Shown piece by piece: positions 47,001 to 58,230 of a stretch of 64,000 nucleotides of DNA (position 1 is its first letter; each line of letters begins with the position of its first letter). The DNA is from Metellina segmentata (Eukaryota; Arthropoda; Arachnida; Araneae; Tetragnathidae): assembly GCA_947359465.1 (NCBI GenBank), contig OX375873.1, positions 133,254,899 to 133,318,898 of the forward strand, given 5' to 3'. The notes below the pieces were generated by a model, which saw nothing but the letters and a program-made list of their open reading frames with translations, was not told the origin of the DNA and did no database searches. The position numbers and the translations under genes were made by a program.

Positions 47001-48699
47001 TCTTCATTCCATAAACTACTGGGAGTTTCTTGAGTAAGATGCTAATATCCCTTCCAACATTTGATGCGGCTCAAAGTGCAGAGGCATATTCGAAAGTTCT
47101 CGTGGGATTATTGCGCTTACTCTAGACTGAGATTTCTGCTGTTAAATTCCTTTTGCAAGCTGGGAAATCATAAGTCCGAACTCCGAAATAGCACAATCTT
47201 TAAAGTGATTGGTGTTTTAATATGAACTGCATAAGAGTGTATTTTGCCGTATGATACATAAAGATTAGGATGGTATTTTTCTTTGAAGTCAGTCGGAGAA
47301 TTAGAAAATGTAACCATTAGCCATTAGGTATTTCATTACGAGTATATTTAAATATTTAGCATTTTATCTTTGTTATTATCAAAGTGACCCAAAGCCAGCT
47401 AAAGTTGTAACCAAATTCTTAAATATTGCTTCAAAACGTTCTGACAAGTAAAATTAGTGATTTCTAAATAACCCTTATTATCATAGACGACCTGATGAGA
47501 GATATAAAAAATAAAAACTTTACTAGATAACATTTATTTAAATGTATCAAAATTAGTTGGTTTTCTGCAAAATGTTTTTAACTTCATTACAATCTGAAAA
47601 ATAAAGTCATATTAATTTTAAAAAAGTAGTTTTTTTCATATTAAGTTATTTTTATTTCAAATTTTAATGTCCGTTTAGTTTGAACTTAAAGCAATTTCAA
47701 CAGAAATTTATATAATTTATTCAAATAAAATCATCGACTCATTTGCTTCTCTGTACGGAATAAGTTAAAGGTATAATCTCCTTATCGAATCACTAATGTA
47801 CATTATACAAGACGACAGTTCCTGTGATTAGTTTTGAAGATAAGAGGACAGTCTTTCTCATTAGATGTGCATTAGCACCAAATCTAATAATAAAGAGATT
47901 GCAACAGACTAGAAAGAACTCGAAACGTGAGGGGTACACAGAATAAACTCATTAATAGTGTTCTTTTATAGGAATTAATAATGTTAACGCGTGTAGATGT
48001 AAATAAAATGCTGAAATAAAAACCGCATTTTAAATCTAAAATTTACAGAAAACGTAAGTTTTTTAAAATATGAAAAAATGCATCACACATTTCTCTGCTT
48101 TTGGAACCAATTCTAGGTTAATTACTTTTATATAATTGCTGAATAGTACAGTTGTTTTATTCGAATGAAATCAAAAGTTTTCACTTTTTGATCTTTGAAA
48201 ACTTTTTGATTTGTAGCTAATTTATTTTGAAAGTTATTTACAGTCATACTTATTCATTTAAACCTATTTTAATGATAGGTTATGTTACTTCTAAGGGTGT
48301 GAAATTAATAAGAAAACGAATACTAAAACTGATGCAAATAAAGCTAATTTCTTCTGATGATTTAGGTATAATAAATTTTTATAATCTCATTTTTACTCAA
48401 AGGATTGATGGGAATGAAATCATTTGCTGTAAAAAGTTAAAAATGGTGGCTTCTAATAAAATGAGAAATGAAGATATTGTTCATGAAATATTAATTGTTT
48501 AAAATACGAAAGTGCTAAACATGTTTAAAATAAATCATTTGAGGTCAAGACTATATCTTCACGAGAACCTAGCTCAATTTGATATGTATTTGCTAGATTC
48601 ACTTTACATTGCTTGATTCACTTCACGCGATCTGTTGTGTTGAGATGATTCCATATGAAGAATGGTGCAACGAATTACTAGTAGATAAAAATTTAAAGC
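47001..48699. other. No feature recognised
   Basis: AT-rich. A 91-codon plus-strand frame (48227-48502) is unrecognised and its codon make-up matches the background. Confidence 0.4.
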
Positions 48700-48915
48700 A
48701 ACTTTAAGAACCGAAGGACAAAATCTCAGGATAACATCTGAGCAGGAATCCAACTCTCCAAAATTCCCCACCACACCAACGGACAGTTTAGTCCATGACA
48801 GATTTAACGTGCACTACCCTCCAAGTACACGACTGGCTTTGATTGGATCGAGTTTCGAACTCACAACGCTCCTGTCGATAATGCACGACCTTCTAATTGG
48901 GCTGCCGCGGCTCCT
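48700..48915 (-). mobile_element. SINE, head and body
   Basis: Contains acatctgagcaggaatcc, aattccccaccacacc, catgacagatttaacgtgca, agtacacgactggctttg, ttggatcgagtttcgaactc (box B complement) and tgggctgccgcggc at the head. The tail portion is missing. Confidence 0.75.
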
Positions 48916-50423
48916 TGAAAATTCGAAACAAAAATCACCTTCTCTGGAAGTTTGAGAAATCTTATATAAGTTTAGAATAACACAATCTCTTTATAAATTA
49001 ATTTCATCCACATTTTGTTACATAAATTTTAGATTTATTGGACAATCAAAAAATATTTTTTGAAAAATCTCTGCTCAACTTTACACTAATTTATTGATAA
49101 GTTAAATAAATTGAATGAAACAGTTTTTACTGCTTTGAGAAATGTTTTGTACCACAAGTCAACAATATTCGTGTATCAGTTTCAAGTCATCCAATAAAAT
49201 AAACTTATGTGTTTGCGACCCCCATCCTACTACTTCATACACGTTTACCCAGAACAAAATAAAAACATTCATAAATGATATTTATGGAAATGTTCAATAA
49301 CCTAAAAAGACTTGGCAAAAAACGTATTCAGAATATTTTTTAATTTCCGCGTTAATTATCCTTTAGTGTGTTTTTTGTTGAGAGTTGTACCGTGAAATTA
49401 AGCAAAGTTTTTTGGATCTGTAAAGTACTGTTCTCAAGAGTATTCCCTGAACTTCGAAAACAAAAATAATTTTGTAGCACTTTTGATTTTATGATTTTTA
49501 TTATACAAAAACAACTGGTACGGAGATTATAATTCATGTACAAAACTAAACCTTCGGGCAAATTTAACCTCGCATTTTTTTATTACTTTAGTAAAAAATG
49601 CAAAACCATTTTTACTCTCATTTTCTTGATGGCGAAATAGTTTCAATATTAAGTTAGTTAATTTTTGAATTTTTTTCAGGAGAAAAGTTAAAGGTAAGTG
49701 TAAGTTATAAATTCTTTGACAAAAATTATGTGTCGAATAATGTTGAAATTCGTTATTTTGTGATGTTTATTTAAGAACTAATCCTTAGAAACAAATAATA
49801 GATAAATAAATAATATAAGATATAAGATAAATAAATATATATTTTAAATAAGAGTTCATTGTTATTGGATACGTTAAAATTTTTATTTTTGTGCTAATCA
49901 ATTCTCTATAGTATACAATTATGTTTGGCATGATTTTTTTTTAATTAATTAAACTAAAGATATGATGTCAGTTGAGTGAAAAAATGACTGTTATTTGCCG
50001 TTATCCATTGTTTTGTGTTTTAACAATTGTTGAAATACAAATACAGATATTTGTTAAAAGAGAATCGAAAAACGTTAAAACACAAATTATCCCCCAAGTT
50101 TCAAAATCTATACAATTTTTCAATGGCTTTGTTTCAAAAAGGTTTTATTGTAGTTTTCTCGCAAAGATTATAATGAGCACTAGAAAATTTATTTACTTAA
50201 TGATTACTTTTAAAATATTTACTTAAAAATGGATATCCATTCAATAAATATTCAATTGAACAAAACAAATGATTCCTATTGTCCCTAAATAGAGCAAGTT
50301 ATTAATACAAATGAAACAAAATCATGAACAGAAACTGAATTGCTTTTTTTAAGGTCCACCTCAATACTGTTTATTTAATTTTGTAGTACGTATATTTAGT
50401 CGGCTTTGTAGCAGTTTTAATAA
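48916..50423. other. No feature recognised
   Basis: AT-rich, no gene. Confidence 0.45.
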
Positions 50424-50470
50424 ACAGTAGGGGAGACCGGGGCTATAGTTGGCATAGTTTTTTTTCTTCT
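50424..50470. mobile_element. Possible transposon end (ggggagaccgggg)
   Basis: aggggagaccggggctatag, then ttggcatag, resembles a common arthropod MITE end of the ggggcaagttggca type. Similar ttggcatag blocks lie at 51288 and in complement near 51590-51630. The other end is not certain. Confidence 0.35.
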
Positions 50471-50607
50471 CTTTTACAGTAATAGTATGGGATCAAATAG
50501 AGAACTGCAAGTTAAGATATGGACACTTCATTATTTAAAAGGGACATGGGACTAAACAATAACAGTTAAAACAATGAGGGAGAAACATCGGCGTCGATAT
50601 AACATTT

Positions 50608-51040
50608 AATAGAGCCAGGGCCCGATTTAGAAAATTTGGTATAGTAGGCACAACACCCAGGAAGGTCCCCCCCCCTGTTATTTGTTCATCACAAAAACTA
50701 ATTTTATAACAATAATTGGTACTTACGTATTTGACTGTTGACCGTTTCACAGATGTCACCAAAAAGTTTGAGAAAATCGTGACATTACTTATAACTCTTG
50801 GCAAAACAAAATAAAGCAGATGAAAATTAAAAACATAATAGTTAGATAATTAATGTAATTACAAGAATGTGACAGTGGGGGAAACGGTCGACGGACATTT
50901 ACGTAAATACCCAATAATTTATGTAACTACTTGAAAACTTTTAAAATTTTTTAGGTACTTTTGAAACTTAGGGGCCCTCTAAATTATGGAGGAGGCTCGT
51001 GCCTCATGGGCCTAATGATAAATCAGGGCCTGAATAGAGC
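50608..51040. mobile_element. hAT-type MITE, 417 bp
   Basis: Element 50616-51032 starts cagggcccgattta and ends taaatcagggcctg. Perfect 8-bp duplications aatagagc flank it (50608-50615, 51033-51040). CAGGG fits the hAT YARNG terminus. No transposase. A 9-C run lies near 50668. Confidence 0.85.
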
Positions 51041-51042
51041 TC

Positions 51043-51100
51043 GTCATAGCTCAGTTAGTTGTAGCGCGAATCTCTTGCTTCCGCGGCGTCCATATATCGT
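51043..51100 (+). mobile_element. SINE head fragment
   Basis: catagctcagttagttgtag matches a tRNA box A, as in the head of the SINE at 43628, and starts right after the hAT MITE's duplication. No box B follows at the expected distance. Confidence 0.4.
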
Positions 51101-51399
51101 CTGATTAGTAATCATGTGACACGGCGCGTCACCGATAATGTATACATCCGCGCTTGGGATGGGAACCGAGATGACTATTTTCCAGCAATAGTTTCAGCGA
51201 ATATAAACAATGCTGCTGATAGTGAATATTTGAAAATTAAAGTGTTTAAACTATGCCATCGTATCCCAGGCGTTATCAGGGGTAAGTTGGCATAGCATGT
51301 CAGTTTGGTAGGATCTAAGCAATAATGCGAGTTAATTTAATTAAATCCAATTAAAAACATATTTTTATATAAATAAGAAATACTACGAAAACAAAACAT

Positions 51400-51790
51400 G
51401 GAAATCTTAGTGATTCATGTCACCAAGAAAGTAGAGCAATTGTTCACGGATTGGTGGCTTTCGAAAAATTTTGTTGCGGTTGTAACAGATTGTGTCCGTG
51501 ACTTCTGGCCATCTCCAAAGTTTTGGTTGTTTTACCATTGGAAAAATATAGAATTCATCCACTATTGATGTCCACAATCTTTCTATGCCAACATGCCCCA
51601 CGAGTTAAATGCCAACTTGCCCCACCAGGACTTTTAAGACAATATGTCTCACTCTTCAGCATATGTTTTACAAGTAATTCCAGTACATGAATACAATAAG
51701 TATTGTTCACTCTATCCAACACCACCTCAACATATCCTAAGGCTTCATCAAACACCAAAACCTTCAATTAAAGCAAAAACACTTACTTGG
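51400..51790 (-). pseudogene. Possible pogo/Tigger-like C-terminal fragment
   Basis: Minus-strand frames read EALGYVEVVLDRVN in one frame and, in another, VKQPKLWRWPEVTD and NRNKIFRKPPIREQ. This resembles the last domain of pogo-like transposases, which has an acidic/aromatic WPE..D motif. The ggggcaagttggcattta repeats sit between the two pieces (51590-51635). The call is tentative. Confidence 0.35.
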
Positions 51791-52714
51791 CGAGAAAAAA
51801 AAACGCAAAAATCCGCATTTTGTCTCTTTCTGGAAGCTTTGATTACACTGAAACTAGAGTGGATGATGTAACCTACTAGTGTAGTTAATAGTAGTTAAAA
51901 GTTGAATAGTGTCGATGTAACTGCTCTGAAATCATTGTGGTAAGAAATAATAGGTGAATTCCAACTAGCCCAGGTTTCCTCTACAATTCCTAGTAATAGT
52001 AATGTATGTAGGGTTTCTGTTGAATTTTCACTATGAACATGCTTTGCAAAACTTAATCATCAGATGCATCCATAAAAATTTTAAACTTTCGTAGATGAAT
52101 ATAGTTGCCAAATATAGTTTTTAACTAAATGATAAAACAAGAACCGAAATTTTCATATTATTAATTATAGGTATGTATTTTAATGTAATAAAGTTCAAAC
52201 GAAAATGTTAAAAACAATTCATCTTACCTCACCCAGTTATATTGCATAATTTTGAATAACAAATTGCTTAAACGCATCTTTAATGAGAAAACTGTAATAT
52301 TTTAGAAAGAATTTGGTTGGGAAAGAACTAAAACCGAAATTTGAAGGCTTGATAGTAAAATGTGAAAAACTACAAATGAAAAAGTTTATTTTCCTGACAG
52401 GGGGGGGGGGGCTAATAGAAGATCTCGCATGGTAAAAATAACGGGGTAATCTATTTTTTTTTGTAAAAACCATTTTTAAGTGACCACATCGATGTTTTCT
52501 CTTGATGTAATTACTGATCATTTGTTGTTGTAATTAATGTAACACGACTGATCATACCAGGAACAAATTATGTTTGTAAACCTATATTCCTACTGCCTCC
52601 TGGTAGAGTCATAATAGGACATGTCTCGTCTGATACAATGTTTATTCTTTCTCAGTATTTCAGAACATATGCAACTAAGGAATATAAACTTTAACTCTCC
52701 AAGTGTTTTCGTCT
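51791..52714. other. No gene; 12-G homopolymer at 52400
   Basis: AT-rich apart from a run of 12 G at 52400-52411. Confidence 0.45.
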
Positions 52715-52880
52715 AGATATCTCGTTCATCAAGATCTGACCAATTTTGCTATTGACGAGATATCTCGTAATCAAGCTAAAGCCAATTAGTGTATGAGTGA
52801 TGAGGAGTTCAAGATCTCGTCCATCAAGATCGGGTTCGTTTTGCTAATGACGAGTTATCTGGTCAAGAAAACCACCAGGA
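52715..52880. repeat. Member of the GACGAGATATCTCGTC satellite family
   Basis: Contains tagatatctcgttcatcaag, the palindrome acgagatatctcgt (52755-52768), gatctcgtccatcaagat and tgctaatgacgagttatctgg, matching the 161-bp units at 11940. Confidence 0.7.
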
Positions 52881-53925
52881 GGTTTAAGATATCACAGTCG
52901 TCTAAGTGAATAAGGATAGCATTTTGCGTTCATTGAAAGTGAACGCTTCAGCATTTTGTCTGAAAACTAAATAACTTGAGACAGCACTTATGCTTTTAGT
53001 TAAAAGCGAACTTTGCTCTATGACGTAAGCTGGAAACTGAGGGATATGCGAGTGTGTCAAGCATTTGACACAGTCCTGAACAGACATGAAGTTACTCTTA
53101 TTTTCGTACTCTGTATTCAAGTACTCATGTAAATATTTATTAGAAAAAATAGAGAGTTTTAATGATGTGTTGTATCAATATCTCGACATTAGATATCTGA
53201 TCTGTGTCTGCTCACTAACTTGCGAAATGTAAACTCTTCATCAACAAAACATTGAACACATGTTAAGGTGAAATCAATATTTTCGGTTCACGGGTCTGCG
53301 ATAAAAATATTTCCTGAAAACTAATCATTGTTTCTGATATATTTTTGGACAATGATTTCAGAAAAATTAACCAAAAAATTCCATCACGTACAGTTTTTTC
53401 ACAATATGAAATTTTCGGTTTTCAGTCTTTGTCTTTGTATGAATATACAATTAACGTGTATTTTTTTTTGTTTCATTAATTAAATTCATTAATATGAATA
53501 TATATTTTTTGGTATTTTACTATAAACAATTAATAAAATTTAAAATTTGTTCCATACACAAAAATAAAAGTAGGAAATAAATTAATATAAAATAGTGTAG
53601 ACAATGAGATGAAGTTCATTCATTTTGTAACTTCCTTTTAAGACAGACATGGGGCACCAACTCTAAACACAGACGCTACTGGCACCAGGAAGACTGCAGT
53701 CGGTACATCCCCACTGTTCCGTTTTGTACTGTCATTCTGAGTTAAGAGTTTTGCAAATGAAGACGGTTTAAATTTTTGCTGATTTTTATGTTCATTTAAC
53801 GTTTAGAATATGTGTTTTGTAAGAATTTTTTTTTTCCGATTAAAATTTTTGTTTTTCAATTGTACCATCATATCATTTAATCAGTGATTGAAATTTATTT
53901 TTGTGATTATGGACAGTTTTGTAAA
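52881..53925. other. No feature recognised
   Basis: AT-rich. It includes the 5' flank of the element that starts at 53926; no inverted terminus was identified. Confidence 0.4.
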
Positions 53926-54936
53926 ATGGCTACAAGGGGCTGTTCTAATAACCCTAACAAATTTTGCTACACCAGCGGTGAGCTTATAATCAAAAAAATA
54001 AATAAAATATTACAGATTTTGTGAAGAAAGTATACTATGCTTACTTTGGTGTCACGCTGGGAGACCAGGATAAATCTTGGACCCTACACATCGTCTGTTG
54101 TATTTGTGTGTAAGAATTGAAATACTGGTTGAATTGAAAACAAAATATATTCGCTTCGGAATCCCGATGATCTGGAGGGAGCCAACTAACCACAATTATG
54201 ACTGCTACATTTGTTCCTCAAATGGGCATGGGTTCAACGCCAAAAATAGGAAAGGAAATGTTTACCCAAACATTCCATAGGCTGTGCATCCGGTACCTGA
54301 TGGTCCTAGAATACCCATACCTAAACCCCCAGAAAAACTTAAAGATATATCTTCTGACTCTGAAGAAGACGACTAAGGCTCTGATGATAATTTCAATGCA
54401 GCAAGAAGTTCCGATCCTCAACATTTCTCACAAAGGGAATTAAAAAATTTAGTGAGAGACTTGGGGCTTTCCTAAAAATTCCGCAGAACTACTAGGTTCT
54501 AGGCTAAATAAAAAAACCTATTGGCACCTGGTGTCTCTTTTTCATGGTTTAAAAGACGAGAAAATTATTTTCTTCCTTATTTTTGCGAAGATGTTGATTT
54601 AGTTTATTGCAGCAATATTCCTGGCTTGATGGCACAGTTTCAAATTGAATAGGACTCACAGGAATTTAGGCTCTTCATTGACTCATGCAAAAGTAGCTTC
54701 AAATCTGTGCTACTAACTACTGTGCTACTCAAAGCTGTGCTAACGGAAACAAATATGCTTCAATATCAGTTGGACATTTCGTTCGCTACAAAGAATGTTA
54801 CGAAAATTTAGCCATCATTTTGAACAAACTTAAATACAAGGATCACGTGTGGACCCTATTTGGGGATTTAAAAGTAATTGCCATGCTTCTTGGACTTCAA
54901 GGGGGAAATACAAAATATCCATGCTTCCTGTGTGAG

Positions 54937-57559
54937 GGGGACAGTAGTGTGGGCCGAAAAACACTTTTTTTCGAAATCGCTATTCTAATAGTGCGGAAAG
55001 GGTTCTCTCTGGGTTCAATAAACACGGTGTAAAATATTTTTTTTGATTGGATAATATCTTCTGCCCCCGCATCGTACTTGAATTTTCAAAATTTGGGTAA
55101 AAATTGCAATATTTACTCGGCGTAGGAAACATAATTATTTTTCAATATTGCTATTCTAATTGTGCGGAAGAAGTGCACACTGGGTTAAATAAGAAAGGTG
55201 TAAGATATTTTTTCTATCGAATTATATCTTCTAGCCCCGCATAGCAATTGAAAATTTGCATTTTTTGAAAAAAATTGCACTTTTTTATGTGTTATAGAAA
55301 TAAATAAAACATGAAAAATAGATGGGTTCAAACAATATTTATAGCTGTATTGCACTGTACATTTGATTATATTGCCTAAAAATTATTAAATAGTAGCTGA
55401 GTCGCATTATATTAATATATTATTTGTTAAGAATATTGTAACCATAGAATGTATGACATGCCAATATCAAAAGTTTAATTACACTTAATCAGCAGGAAGA
55501 GGCTTGAAATCAGCCTTATAATCGAATTCAGACATATAATTAATCGGGAAAAGAATGTGGATCTAATGAACCCGTCTCTACTTTGAAACCCATAAATTTT
55601 TGTGGATGCTTCTGTCATTAACTTGACACACCGTTCAACGGCCTGTATGTGACATGGGAAGTGAACAAAGTCCCATTCAGGATTTTTTTATCACGCACAA
55701 TGGAACTAAATATAGCAGTAGATGTATCACGGAGGATTGGTGGAGAATTAATAGTAATTGATGACCATTCAATTTAGTATAGTCAACAGCTTCAAAATTC
55801 AGTTTTGGTGGGAGAAATACACGTACTGACTTTACATTGGAAGATGACTCTCTAGACTTAATTATACGTCGTGCAGCAAGTTATCTGATGTGCGGTCTTT
55901 CATCCTTCAACATACAAATCAAGATATTCTCGGGATGTGCAAAGAACGAATTTTGACAAATTACTCCATCAACGACGTCCTTGAGGTCTTGAGATAAATA
56001 CCAGGATCTAGAAATACTATTCCACACATGCTTAGCTCCATCTTTCAGCAAGTGTTTAGACTTTATATCAAACCAGTTTGGAGTGTAAACTTTCATAACA
56101 AACTCAGCGATTTGTTTCAACTTCAAAGAAGGATTTGGAGAACTAACATATAGTCTTAGAACTCTGTTCGCTGTTGTTAGCCAAATAATGGTAATGGACC
56201 AGGACTGCGTCGAGAAAGTTCATCAGGACAATTACCCAATCGTACCGCTTGAAATATTTCTAGTAAGTACATTTGATCCTTGCTTAAGTCACGTCTATCT
56301 GTTATTGGTAAATCGCCGTCAATAATTTTGAAAGTTGTCTCTGGCAAAGTTTCACATGCAAGGAGCGCCCACTCAATATTATCAAAATATGATTTTGGAC
56401 CATTTGCTAGCCCATCCAACGTTTCAAACAGATGCCTCAGAGTTAGTTCTTTAAAATGCAGGAGACATATTACCCATTGCAGAAGTTTATCAAGTTTCAT
56501 TTCCTAACACCGAATTACACCAGATTTCCATCCGGTATTAACAAATGTGCAGTCACAGCCAATTGCCAGAAGCTGAGAAAGATCTCTTGTGATCCCTTCA
56601 AATATCCGATAATAGTCGCGGAAATCTGTTTCGCGGTGCCAAATGATGTACTCAAATGAGTAATTTAACGTGAACCTGATTCTTCAATAGGAGATAAATG
56701 TTCCTCTTTTGCTTTTCTCGTGTATCTTTTAGTATCTACTATCTCATCTATCAATGTAAAATCTTTGCGACCACCGAAATACAGCCCCTTCAGCAGTAAT
56801 GCCTGAGCTTCACTTTAAAGCTTGAAATTTTAAATCCTTTCTAACTTTAGCCTTTTCTCTTCGCAGCTTGTTTTTGTAAACCACCAAATCTGAGTTGTTG
56901 CTAGTTATGAGATCAACGTCGTGAATAACTCTTGAAGCAATTGCAACCACAGCCTGGTCCGAGACTCCAAACCTGTCGTCAACCACAGCAGTTGAAGGAA
57001 AGCCAAGTCGCATTTCTGATGATTTAGATACAAACGGAGTTAATTGTCTGTACTTAGGATCAGTAAGAGAGTTTAAACGGTTCTATGTCGATGGTTTTTA
57101 AATGTCCAGATTTAAATCTGCTTCAGATATATCTGCGGAGTTATATAAATTGTGAAACCTCCCTCCACACTCTCATTTCCTGTCAGATACAGATAGCATG
57201 AAAAGACAAGAAAAAGTACATTTTTCTTAAAAAATAACAAAATTTCAATTGTGATGCGGTAACAGAAGATATTATTCGATCGACAAAATATTCTACACCA
57301 TTCTTATTAAGCCCAGTAGTCACCTCTTCCGCACTATTGGAACAGAAATATTGAAAAATAATTATATTTCCAACGCCGAGTAAAAATTGCCAATTTTTAC
57401 CCAAATTTCCAAAATTCCAGTGCGATGCGGGAGCAGAAGATATTATCCAATCAAAAAAATATTTTACACCGTGTTTATTGAACTCAGAGAGAACTCTTTC
57501 CGCACTATTAGAATAGCGATTTCGAAAAAAAGTGTTTTTCGGCCCACCCTAGGGGACAG
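54937..57559 (-). mobile_element. hAT superfamily element, 2.6 kb, nested
   Basis: Element 54945-57551 has termini tagtgtgggccg and cggcccaccctaat its two ends (the last reads cggcccaccc then ta). They fit the hAT YARNG rule. Perfect 8-bp duplications ggggacag flank it (54937-54944, 57552-57559). Inverted ends run about 327 bp and each holds two tandem copies of a roughly 170-bp block with tgcggaa and cccgcat landmarks. Inside is one degraded minus-strand transposase gene. Confidence 0.9.
55560..57013 (-). pseudogene. hAT-like transposase, decayed
   Basis: Minus-strand pieces in order: MRLGFPSTAVVDDRFGVSDQ (57013), GLYFGGRKDFTLIDEIVDTK, KAKEEHLSPIEESGSR, AIGCDCTFVNTGWKSG, LQWVICLLHFKELTLRHLFE, DLPITDRRDLSKDQMYLLE, GNCPDELSRRSPGPL, FVMKVYTPNWFDIKSKH, CQNSFFAHPENILICMLKDE, and a tail with FPCHIQAVERCVKL and RDGFIRS. 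CLLH is the CxxH of the hAT insertion region. The motif normally reading GCDGT is GCDCT here. At least five frameshifts or stops. The family is a multicopy arthropod transposase recognised from memory; the 8-bp duplication supports hAT. Confidence 0.75.
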
Positions 57560-58230
57560 TAGGGAAATGAATCAACATTGGATTAAGAGAGAGTGGCCAG
57601 TAAGAGAGAAGTGGAAAATTGGCAACAAACATGTTATTGAGGAAGATTTGATTGACCGATAAATTATTCTTCTGCCTCCACTTCATAGAAGACTTGGTTT
57701 GATAAAACAATTCGTGAAAGCTCTAGACATAGAAGGTCGGTGTTTCAAGCACTTGCTTCATTCATTTCCTCGATTATCTACAGCCAAAGTGAAGGAAGGC
57801 GTGTTTGTGGGACCAGATATTCGAAAACTTATGAAGGACGAAAAATTGGAAGCATGTATGACAGTTGTTGAAAAGGAAGCTTGGAGCTCCTTTAAAGAAG
57901 TTGTTGATAAATTTCTGAGAAATTACAAGGATCCCAACTTCAAATAAATTGTACAAAGTATGCTCGAAAATTTCAAAAAATTAGGATGTTTTGTCAGCTT
58001 AAAAGTTTATTTCCTGATGTGTCATCTGGACTATTTTTCTGAAAATCTTAGTGCCGTCAGTGAAGAACACGGTGAAAGATTTCACCAAGGTATTAAGCAG
58101 ATGGAATGCAGATACCAAGGTAGATGGAACAAAAACATGATAGCAGATAACTGCTGGTCGCTACATAGAGAACAACAGTAAGTTACACACAGAGTATTCA
58201 ACACAAAAGAAAAAGGTACTACAAAGCCTT

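Larger units (their letters stand above)
53926..58230 (+). pseudogene. Arthropod multicopy TE-type protein, interrupted by a hAT element
   Basis: The ATG at 53926 opens MATRGCSNNPNKFCYTSG. With frameshifts and stops the reading continues: TLGDQDKSWTLH, FGIPMIWREPTNHNYDCYIC, PNIP*AVHPVPDGPRIPIP, a Ser/Asp-rich linker, LVYCSNIPGLM, FRLFIDSCKSSFKS, LFGDLKVIAMLLGLQGG and KYPCFLCEGDS. It is cut at 54944 by a 2.6-kb element and resumes at 57552: HWIKREWPVREKW, PPLHRRLGLIKQFVKALD, VFVGPDIRKLM, SAVSEEHGERFHQG and YQGRWNKNMIADNCW. I recognise this as a multicopy, unnamed protein family of arthropods and other invertebrates (from memory). Candidate DDE residues are Asp in FIDS, Asp in GDLK and Glu in EEHGERFH, with a CFLC pair between. 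No introns. Confidence 0.75.

Noticed and set aside
48227..48502. 91-codon frame as a small gene
   Set aside because: Composition matches background, there is no homology that I recognise, and no splice or promoter signals stand out.
53979..54016. A gt...ag pair as a tiny intron in the 53926 gene
   Set aside because: The unspliced reading continues the family's conserved order without a gap, and 38 bp is too short for a normal intron.
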